Positions 48,912 to 56,030 of a stretch of 58,356 nucleotides of DNA are shown here, in pieces. The stretch spans positions 1-58,356 of the forward strand of contig DATENM010000163.1 of assembly GCA_035275065.1 (NCBI GenBank), given 5' to 3'. Source of the stretch: Blastocatellia bacterium (GTDB lineage Bacteria; Acidobacteriota; Blastocatellia; UBA7656). Made by a program: the position numbers and the translations under genes. Numbering within the stretch: the first letter of the stretch is position 1; every line of letters begins with the position of its first letter. The notes beneath the pieces are model-generated. The model did no database searches and was not told the origin of the DNA. It worked only from the letters and a program-made list of their open reading frames with translations.

Positions 48912-51074
48912 TTATTGTTTGCGCGGGCCCGGAACAATGTTCAGCCGCCGCAACTCGATGATCTGTTCGAGCGTCGCATCTTTGAACCCACGGCTCTTGA
49001 CCGTTTCGATGAATTCAGATGAGACGTTGTGAATGCGTAACTCGACGAGTTGATCCGCCGTCGGCTTGAACCCGAGCGCTTGAATAGCTTTGATGAAGCT
49101 CGGCGTGACCCCATGAATTCTGAAGCCGACCAGGTCGTCCGCCGAAAGGTTGGTATAGCCGGTGCCTTCCATCTCTTTGATGAATTCCGGCGTAACCCCA
49201 TGAATCCGCATCGCCGTCAGGTCGTCGGCAGAGAGGTTGCCGCGGATGTAGCCGCGCATCGTCTGCACGAAGGCGCTGGTGACGCCGTGGATACGGAAGG
49301 CGATCAGGTCATCGGGCGAAATGTGGTCGAAGCCCAGCCCCTTCACTTCTTGAACGAAAGCCGGCGTGACGCCATGAATGCGAAACGCCACCAGATCATC
49401 CGCTGAAAGGTGATCGTAGCCGGCAGCTTTCCACTCGGACATAAACTCAGGGGTGACCCCGTGAATGCGGAAGGCGACCAGATCGTCCGGTGAAAGATTG
49501 GCAAGGCCCGCCGCTTTCATCTCGGACATAAATTGCGGCGTGACCCCATGAATCTTGAACGCCACCAGCTCATCAGCCGGCAGCTTCTTGTTGAACAAAG
49601 CGTTCATCTCGTGGATGAAGGCCGGCGTGACGCCATGAATCTTGAAGGCGACCACATCGTCAACCGACAGGTTGCTGTAGCCCTCGGCGGCCAGGCCGCT
49701 GAGGAAGTCAGCGCCCGACTCGCTCTGTTGCTCGGCCTGCTCGGTGGCCGGCGTTTCAACCGTCGCCGTTGATTCACTCTGCTGCTCGCTCTGGCTCTCG
49801 ACGGTTTCGGATTGCGTTTCGTGAGCCGGCTCAAGCGGTTTCGGCGCGGCAGCCGGCGCGCGCTGATCCGCTTTGTCAGTGGCCCGCGCTACGGACGCGG
49901 CGGACGAATCATCCGCGGTCGCTTTCGTGATCTCGCCGGAAAAAATCCTCGCCTGCGCGCCGGCAAGCAGGCCGCACACCATCGCCAGGGCAATGACACC
50001 TGCGAGCCACGATTCAAAGCGGTGCGAAGGTCGCGCAGGGTTGCCGACCAGCCGCTGGATGCGGCGCATCAGCACGCCGCCCGAAGCCGCGACCGCCAGT
50101 TGCGGAGCGACACCACGCATCTGCTCAAGCTCGGCCAGGGCTCGCGCATAGACCAGCACGTTGCCGCAGGTGGCGACCGCCAGATCGTCGCAGCAATGCT
50201 CGCGCTCCTGGCGAATTTGTGATGAAAGCCACCAGACCGCCGGGTGGTAAAAGAGCAAAGTCTCGACTGCCGTTTGCAGCAGGTTAACCAGATAATCGTA
50301 ACGCTTGATGTGTCCAAGCTCGTGCGCCAACAGCGCCTCTAACTGTGCCGCGTTCAGCCCGGTCAGCGCGCTCGTCGGCACCAGGATGACAGGTCGCAGC
50401 CAGCCGATGACGGTCGGCACTTCGACCAGTACGGACTCGCACAGACGCACGGGCCGCGACACCCGAAGGCGCTCGCAAAGCTCCGCGAGCTTGGCTTGCC
50501 ATTGCTCTAACAACGGGCTGGCTTCCCGCCGCTTGAGCCGCTGCGCGACGAACAAGCCGCCGAGAAAACGGAACGACAGAAACAGCACGCCTGCAAACCA
50601 GACGGCCACCAGCCACGGCATGAGCGAAACGAATCGCTGCCGCGCCCACAGCGGCCATGACGACATCGGCGCATCCGCATTGGCCGGGGCGACCGCTTGA
50701 GTTGTCGCGACCGGCACGCTCTGCGACGCGCCGAACCCGACGGGCGGCGTCGCCTCGCTGGCACCGGCTTGCCTGTGGCCTTCAAGCGACGCGCCTGTCG
50801 GTGAGTAGACCGTGGTCTGTCGCATCAATGCTTCGCCCGGCGTCTGTGACGTCGCGCGCGCGATGATGAAGCCCGTCACCATCGGCAGCAATAGCATCAA
50901 CAGCATCGCCGCGCAGGCGACCGCGTAGCGCAGGTTGGCGGCGCGCTGGCGCAGCGCCGACGCCAGCCCGGCATAAAGCAAAGCGACCAGCGCGCCCTGC
51001 CAGATGAAGTGGACGAGCGCCCAGCCCAGGGCTTGAATGAGCGGTTTGCTTAACAGCATCTCCAGTGTGTTCAT
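48912..51074 (-). CDS. BlaR1-like M56 metalloprotease with C-terminal 29-residue repeats
   Basis: A 720-residue membrane protease. The first ~370 residues are the M56 domain with several transmembrane helices, zinc motif HELGHIKRYD and EREHCCDDLAV. In BlaR1/MecR1 the C-terminus is a penicillin-binding sensor; here it is replaced by a low-complexity Ser/Gln/Glu linker and eight or more 29-residue repeats with core LSADDLVAFRIHGVTPxF. The signal sensed is therefore not a classical beta-lactam. ATG 51074 overlaps the BlaI stop by 4 bp (ATGA). The likely substrate is BlaI. Confidence 0.82.
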   Translation of the reverse strand: MNTLEMLLSKPLIQALGWALVHFIWQGALVALLYAGLASALRQRAANLRYAVACAAMLLMLLLPMVTGFIIARATSQTPGEALMRQTTVYSPTGASLEGHRQAGASEATPPVGFGASQSVPVATTQAVAPANADAPMSSWPLWARQRFVSLMPWLVAVWFAGVLFLSFRFLGGLFVAQRLKRREASPLLEQWQAKLAELCERLRVSRPVRLCESVLVEVPTVIGWLRPVILVPTSALTGLNAAQLEALLAHELGHIKRYDYLVNLLQTAVETLLFYHPAVWWLSSQIRQEREHCCDDLAVATCGNVLVYARALAELEQMRGVAPQLAVAASGGVLMRRIQRLVGNPARPSHRFESWLAGVIALAMVCGLLAGAQARIFSGEITKATADDSSAASVARATDKADQRAPAAAPKPLEPAHETQSETVESQSEQQSESTATVETPATEQAEQQSESGADFLSGLAAEGYSNLSVDDVVAFKIHGVTPAFIHEMNALFNKKLPADELVAFKIHGVTPQFMSEMKAAGLANLSPDDLVAFRIHGVTPEFMSEWKAAGYDHLSADDLVAFRIHGVTPAFVQEVKGLGFDHISPDDLIAFRIHGVTSAFVQTMRGYIRGNLSADDLTAMRIHGVTPEFIKEMEGTGYTNLSADDLVGFRIHGVTPSFIKAIQALGFKPTADQLVELRIHNVSSEFIETVKSRGFKDATLEQIIELRRLNIVPGPRKQ

Positions 51075-51460
51075 CGCCGACCTCGCTCGACTTCATCAAG
51101 TATTTTGCGAATCTCTGAAAGCTCGCTGGCCGACGTCTTCTGGGTCGCCAGCGCCTGCATGACGAGGCTGCTGGCCGAGCCGTCGAAGAGGCGCTCAAGC
51201 AGGTCGCTGACCATCTGTCGCTGAGTCAGCTCCTGCGCCAGTTGCGCCTCGTAGACATGGGCGCGCTGCCGCTCATCGCGGCGCACCAGCCCCTTGTCGG
51301 TCATGATCTGCATGAGCTTGAGTACGGTGGTATAGCCGGTGGGTTTCGTTTCCTGGAGCGCCTCTTGCACTTCGCGCACCGTCGAAGCGCCGCGCTGCCA
51401 CAAGACCCTGAGGATTTCTAACTCCGCGTCGGTCGGGCGCGGCAGACTCGTCCTCGCCAT
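51071..51460 (-). CDS. BlaI/MecI-family transcriptional repressor
   Basis: A 129-residue winged-helix repressor: PRPTDAELEILRVLWQRGAS, TVREVQEALQETKPTGYTTVLK, GLVRRDERQRAHVYEA. These are the BlaI/MecI/CopY features. I use ATG 51460 with AAAGGA upstream; the frame is open to 51502. It is predicted to bind the tandem operator at 51505-51541 directly upstream and to be cleaved or released through the co-encoded M56 protease. Confidence 0.88.
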   Translation of the reverse strand: MARTSLPRPTDAELEILRVLWQRGASTVREVQEALQETKPTGYTTVLKLMQIMTDKGLVRRDERQRAHVYEAQLAQELTQRQMVSDLLERLFDGSASSLVMQALATQKTSASELSEIRKILDEVERGRR

Positions 51461-51504
51461 AGCGATGATCCTTTCGCCTGATTTTATGCCGGCTGCTATC
51501 ATAG

Positions 51505-51541
51505 TACGAAGCTCTTCGTAATGTCAACGAATTTTTTCGTA
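51505..51541 (-). promoter_or_regulatory. Tandem BlaI-type operators
   Basis: TACGAA-N4-TTCGTA at 51505-51520 and AACGAA-N4-TTCGTA at 51526-51541 have dyad symmetry and the same spacing, and start 21 bp apart (two helical turns). Position just upstream of the BlaI gene fits autorepression by a BlaI dimer pair. The first is perfect in its six-base arms, the second has one outer mismatch. Confidence 0.65.
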
Positions 51542-51768
51542 GATCATACGGGCACAGATTCAAATCGGCAGAAAGTGAGTGGCAGGCTATTGCTTTTCAC
51601 AATTTTCGCCATAATTTTGCATATTAATCGTCCGAATTTTGCACAATTTTCGTCATGATCCTCGAACGTATATGCAACACTTACAGCGCGTGCGCTTCGG
51701 CTTTGAAGGCAGTTTGAGGCGGGTTCAAAGAGCAAATAATCAGTTTTCAAAGAGCCGCTATTGTCTGG
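51542..51768. other. AT-rich intergenic region with a direct repeat
   Basis: Non-coding sequence between the BlaI operator and the phage-like genes, unusually AT-rich for this part of the window. It contains CACAATTTTCGCCAT (51598-51612) and CACAATTTTCGTCAT (51642-51656), a 15-bp direct repeat with one mismatch 44 bp apart. Purpose unknown. Confidence 0.5.
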
Positions 51769-52149
51769 TCACTTTTCAGGCTGCGCTGGCGGTTTCTTGA
51801 GCGTGAAATAAATCCGGCCCTGCTGCTCTTCGATATGCCTCTCATACCTGTTGGGATCGAGCTTTTGACTCTTCAAAAAATCATCCAGCAGCGGCTGAAG
51901 CATTTCGCCGAGTCTTTCTGCTCGGTTCTCTTCAAGCTGCGCCTCCAGTCTTTTCGCGGCGGCGCGTTGGCGCGCGGCCTCTATCTGAGAGAGCCTGAGC
52001 GCATATTCCAATACTACTTCGCGCTTTGCCTCAACCGATTCCGGGAGCGCGGCTTCTGGGGCTGACGCGCTCGTCTGCGATGGCTGTGCCGGTTGCTGTG
52101 CCAAGCCAACAATAGAAAAAGCGAAGATAACTGCTAGAAGTTTTTTCAT
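51769..52149 (-). CDS. Small exported coiled-coil protein
   Basis: A 126-residue protein with a signal peptide (MKKLLAVIFAFSIVGLAQQ), a Pro/Ser/Ala-rich linker, and a long charged helix (EYALRLSQIEAARQRAAAKR ...) that is a likely coiled coil, ending in a short beta segment (QQGRIYFTLKK). AGGAGG precedes ATG 52149. It lies 13 bp after the tail-fibre-like gene. No family recognised; it may be a chaperone or partner of the fibre-like protein. Confidence 0.65.
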   Translation of the reverse strand: MKKLLAVIFAFSIVGLAQQPAQPSQTSASAPEAALPESVEAKREVVLEYALRLSQIEAARQRAAAKRLEAQLEENRAERLGEMLQPLLDDFLKSQKLDPNRYERHIEEQQGRIYFTLKKPPAQPEK

Positions 52150-52162
52150 ATCAAGGCCCTCC

Positions 52163-55100
52163 TTATGATGTCGGCGGTGAAACCTGGTAGTAGTGAATTG
52201 TTACTCGGACTCTGCCGGCGTTGGTGCCCGGCGTTGAATTCGGCGTAATGGTGACAGAGGTCGCCGATGCATAATATTTCGGCCCGATAGCCGTTCCCGG
52301 ATCAGTCGAGTTCAAAGCGACGCTGACAGCCGCCGTGCTCCAGGTGTCGGTGCCAATCTTCACCGTGAACGTGCTCGCTGTTGGAATCGCAGTCGCCACG
52401 CGCACGCTTACCCCGAAGACGACAGCCCCGGCAGGAACCTGAATTGATGTTGTAGTAGTCGCCGCTGCGGCAACAGTCGTCAACTCGGTCAACGAGCGCA
52501 TGGCTAGGTATTGCAGGTTCGCGCCGATGTTGGCCGCGAAATTTCCCTGCAAGTTAAAATTCTCGAAGTCACCTGTGGTCGAATCCCCTGCGGTGAAATG
52601 CAGGTTCGTGCCTACCTGAAACAGTTGCACCCCGCCGTCTTTGAAGACCGTAAACGGCGGCGTCGTGCCGGTGCCGGTGTGTCCCACGTTAATAGCCCCG
52701 TTGAAGGTGCCGTTCATGAATAAGTCAATGAAGCCGGCGTTGTCGGGATCTGAGCCGCTATAGGCGCGGAACCCTGCGAACGTGCCGCTATTGCTAATCA
52801 CACCGACGTAGCTATCCCCCGTTGAAGCGTTCCTGAATAGCGTGCGGTTGCTGTTAGTCGCGTTGGCAAAGTCGCCGGTCATCCGTCGAGCATTGCCGCT
52901 AAAGATCAAGTTGCCTGTGAGGGTCTCGCCTGCGAAGGACGGCGAAGCTGTGGTTTTGACCGACTGGTCGAACCAATCATTGAGCGTAGGGTTGCCATTC
53001 AGTGTCACCGTTCGATCACTGTCGCCAGTCGTCACCGTTAGCGTGTGATTCGCCGTGTAGGTTGATCCGGGAACAATGCTCATTGTCTTCGTGCCGCCCG
53101 CATCGTTCACTTTGAGTGCGGCGTTGGCGAAGGTGAAAGAGTCACGCACCGTCCAGTTGCCTAAGAAAATTTGTTTGTCAGTAAATCCCCACAACCGAGT
53201 GTCGGTCGGAGGCGACGACCCGTCTGCCGTCGGCAGGCCGATCAGCGGGATACCGTAGCCCGTGGAAGGGTTCCAGGTGACGACACTGTTATCAATCACG
53301 TAGCTATTCGCGCCGCTCGTCGCCTGCATCGAGCTGCCCCAGAAGAAGTTGTTAACAGGGAAGGTCGCGTGGCCTGAGATCGCTTTGAATCGCACCCCTG
53401 TCTCGGCTTTGCCCGTAACGTTATAGAAGTTATTGTGGTCGGCATAGCTGAGGACGAGAACATTGCTACCCGTCGTAGCATCCAGCCGCCACGCCCCGCC
53501 GTTGAAGTTCCACTGCGCAACGTTGCCAGTAGCTCCCAAGCGGACTCCCGTCGCGTTGTTGTTGGTGGTGTTGATGAGGAGATTCTCAACAACCCCATTA
53601 ATGCTGCCGTTCGTGAAGACAGTATCAGAGCCGAACGTAATGGTGGCATAGGCGTCGATGTCCAAGCCGACGCCTGTATTATTGACAATCTGGCAGTTCT
53701 TGATCGCCACACCCTGCGCGTGAATCGACTGGATACCGATCCCCGCGCTTGAGGCGCAATCAAACAGGATATTCTCGACACTCACCCCGCCAATCGGCCC
53801 GTTGATCTTCAACATCGGGGTGGCGGTGTTACTTGAGCCCGTCCAGGTGATTTTGACCGCCTGGCCGGTGGTCGTTGCCGTTAAGCGCGGCCCGCCCGCA
53901 CCCACTAAGGACACCCCATGATAAGAGCTGATGGCCGTAGATGTGCCGTTGCCAATATTGAGGGTCGAAGAAATCGAATAGTTGCCGGGACGCACGTATA
54001 CAATTCCACCGCCCGCCGCTGCGCAGGCATCAATGGCAGCCTGGATCGACGCATACGATGAGGCGTTGAATACCTGCCCTGCTTTGTCATAGACCGGTGC
54101 GGTCAGGTTGCTTGTGAATGTCTTCGCGCCCCCAATGCTGCTCTGCGCTGAAGTCAGGTCAACGAAGTTTTGTGTGGCGCTGCCCGTGCCGCCGTTGGCG
54201 ATGCCGAGGATGCTTGTACCCACCGCTCCGCTTTGTGATAGATCAATGGAGCCGAAGCCGATAGCCGGGCCGCTGCGTCGCAGTATATTAAAGTCGCTGC
54301 CTGCCACGATGTCCGCGACGTTGCCGGTCGTGTTGGCCGTGCGCCCGATCAACGACAGCCCCGCGGACTGCCGGAGCTTCGCGTCGCTCACCGCATTCGC
54401 CGCTATTGTCGTCACCACCGAAGCGCCCGGCGTGGTCACGTCGCCGGTGAGCGCCGGGAACTGCGCGGCCTGGAGTGTGCCGGAGACCTCCGAAGATAGG
54501 TTGACCGTCGAGGTGGAGAAAACGCCCGCGGTCAGGTGGACGACGCCGGTGCCGGTGGCCCGTTTCAGTGTCTTGCCACCGGTGCCGCTGAATAATGCGA
54601 TCTCCGAATCAACGGAAGAAGATGTATTGGTGCTTGCGTCACCTTTGCTATTGATCTGTGTTTGAATCGGGTTCGTGACGCCACTCAAGTAGCCAAGCTC
54701 GGTGTTCGTTACCGACGATGCGGCAGTCTGCCCACTGCCGTTAGTGATCAGCGCACGGTTCGCTGTGTATGTGGGCAGGAATGAGCCGAGCGTAGCGCTA
54801 TCGATCTCGATCTTCGCGATGCCGGGAGTTGTCTCAGCAGCTTTCAACCCGGACGTAAACCATAAGGTGCCTTCCTTGTTCGTCAGTGTCGTCGGCCCGG
54901 TGCCTGTTTGCACAGTCGCGCCCGTCGTCGGCACGGCGGCGACTGTTGCTTGGGCAGCGAGCGAGGCGCTTGATGCGCTAGGCACTGCAATAGCCACGCC
55001 ACCAGGGACATTCCAGGGCGCAAGCACTGAATAAATGTAGACGGTAGAACCTTGCGGCAGTACGATGCCAGCATTGTTCTGCGCGTCGCGGATTACACCA

Positions 55101-55546
55101 TCGGTCGCAATAGCGGTATTGCTAGGTACAAAAGCCCCGTTCCCCGCCGAGCCATTCAGGCTGAAATGAGTCGAGTCAACAACCGTAATCGTCCAGGTCG
55201 GGTTTAGCGGAGTGTTGTTGGCCACGATGTTGCCCTGCACACCGGAGACCGAGACCTTATCGCCGGTTTGCAGCGTTTCTGCTGCCGAGACCGTGATGAC
55301 AATCGGGCTCGCATTGGTCGCGTTCGTGACGGTGAAGCTTGAGGTTGTATAGGTGAATGGCCCCTGCGAAATCAAGATGCCATTCCTACTAATTTTGCTC
55401 ACTCTGAATTGCGCCCCAGCGGCGAGCGTGCCGTCTGGGTTGTAGGCTACACCCGCCAACGTACACGTCGCTGGCGCTTGCGCAAAGACAGAGCAGCACA
55501 GTAACAAAACCAGAATTAGCAAAACCGAACTCTGAACCTTTCGCAT
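52163..55546 (-). CDS. Exported tail-fibre-like protein with pectate-lyase-type beta-helix
   Basis: A 1127-residue beta-rich protein. It begins with a clear Sec signal peptide (VLLILVLLLCCSVFAQ). The first third is Ala/Thr/Ser-rich with phage-fibre-like segments (NTELGYLSGVTNPIQTQI). About residues 490-800 look like a pectate_lyase_3 right-handed beta-helix (YASIQAAIDACAAAGGGIVY, VRPGNYSISSTLNIG). The last third resembles fibre/knob domains. Phage fibres do not normally carry signal peptides, so this may be an exported surface adhesin or hydrolase built from fibre modules. AGAGG precedes ATG 55546. Confidence 0.7.
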   Translation of the reverse strand: MRKVQSSVLLILVLLLCCSVFAQAPATCTLAGVAYNPDGTLAAGAQFRVSKISRNGILISQGPFTYTTSSFTVTNATNASPIVITVSAAETLQTGDKVSVSGVQGNIVANNTPLNPTWTITVVDSTHFSLNGSAGNGAFVPSNTAIATDGVIRDAQNNAGIVLPQGSTVYIYSVLAPWNVPGGVAIAVPSASSASLAAQATVAAVPTTGATVQTGTGPTTLTNKEGTLWFTSGLKAAETTPGIAKIEIDSATLGSFLPTYTANRALITNGSGQTAASSVTNTELGYLSGVTNPIQTQINSKGDASTNTSSSVDSEIALFSGTGGKTLKRATGTGVVHLTAGVFSTSTVNLSSEVSGTLQAAQFPALTGDVTTPGASVVTTIAANAVSDAKLRQSAGLSLIGRTANTTGNVADIVAGSDFNILRRSGPAIGFGSIDLSQSGAVGTSILGIANGGTGSATQNFVDLTSAQSSIGGAKTFTSNLTAPVYDKAGQVFNASSYASIQAAIDACAAAGGGIVYVRPGNYSISSTLNIGNGTSTAISSYHGVSLVGAGGPRLTATTTGQAVKITWTGSSNTATPMLKINGPIGGVSVENILFDCASSAGIGIQSIHAQGVAIKNCQIVNNTGVGLDIDAYATITFGSDTVFTNGSINGVVENLLINTTNNNATGVRLGATGNVAQWNFNGGAWRLDATTGSNVLVLSYADHNNFYNVTGKAETGVRFKAISGHATFPVNNFFWGSSMQATSGANSYVIDNSVVTWNPSTGYGIPLIGLPTADGSSPPTDTRLWGFTDKQIFLGNWTVRDSFTFANAALKVNDAGGTKTMSIVPGSTYTANHTLTVTTGDSDRTVTLNGNPTLNDWFDQSVKTTASPSFAGETLTGNLIFSGNARRMTGDFANATNSNRTLFRNASTGDSYVGVISNSGTFAGFRAYSGSDPDNAGFIDLFMNGTFNGAINVGHTGTGTTPPFTVFKDGGVQLFQVGTNLHFTAGDSTTGDFENFNLQGNFAANIGANLQYLAMRSLTELTTVAAAATTTTSIQVPAGAVVFGVSVRVATAIPTASTFTVKIGTDTWSTAAVSVALNSTDPGTAIGPKYYASATSVTITPNSTPGTNAGRVRVTIHYYQVSPPTS

Positions 55547-55570
55547 TGTTTTCCTCTTTATCCAATCAAA

Positions 55571-56020
55571 CTAATTGGTCAAATCGTCCTCACGCCGGCC
55601 TGTGGCAAGTTCTTTTTCGGTGACGACGCCACAGGCGATGCCGCACTCGTGACAGAGGTACAAATAGGGCCGATGGGTTGTTGGGTAGTCCTTTACCAGC
55701 GGCGGCAGCGCGACGAATTCACCCTCGTCGCGTTCCGGGTCATCATCGGCACGCTTCGCCTGGCCGCGCTCGGCGAGGACTCCGGCCACCGGTACGCTGA
55801 TGTGCTTGCCTTTCGGGTTCGTCTGTTTGCAGAAGGAGCATTGCCATGAGCCGTCGTGCGCCCTGGCTTCGTCGTGAAGCCTATCCGCCTGAATGATCTG
55901 CCGCATTAGCGCATGACGCTCCTCAACCGTTACAGCATCTTTGAGCTGCGCTATCGCTGCGGTCTTATGGCTTGCGGCCCTGTGATGCAGTTCGTCTCGC
56001 TTCGACAGATGTCGTCTCAC
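55571..56020 (-). CDS. Small zinc-finger-like protein of the phage-like cluster
   Basis: The open frame begins at 56173 but its first 51 codons overlap the upstream gene and look non-protein-like; I place the start at GTG 56020. The 149-residue product has a charged helical N-terminus (SKRDELHHRAASHKTAA) and two cysteine pairs, CSFC and CHEC, about 70 residues apart, which could bind zinc. No family recognised. It sits between two fibre-like genes. Confidence 0.5.
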   Translation of the reverse strand: MRRHLSKRDELHHRAASHKTAAIAQLKDAVTVEERHALMRQIIQADRLHDEARAHDGSWQCSFCKQTNPKGKHISVPVAGVLAERGQAKRADDDPERDEGEFVALPPLVKDYPTTHRPYLYLCHECGIACGVVTEKELATGRREDDLTN

Positions 56021-56030
56021 GCCCTCACCC

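Noticed and set aside
48912..49700. 87-bp periodic DNA repeats considered as a CRISPR array
   Set aside because: The units are in frame, vary like a coding repeat, have no conserved 25-40 bp repeat with unique spacers, and no cas genes are nearby.
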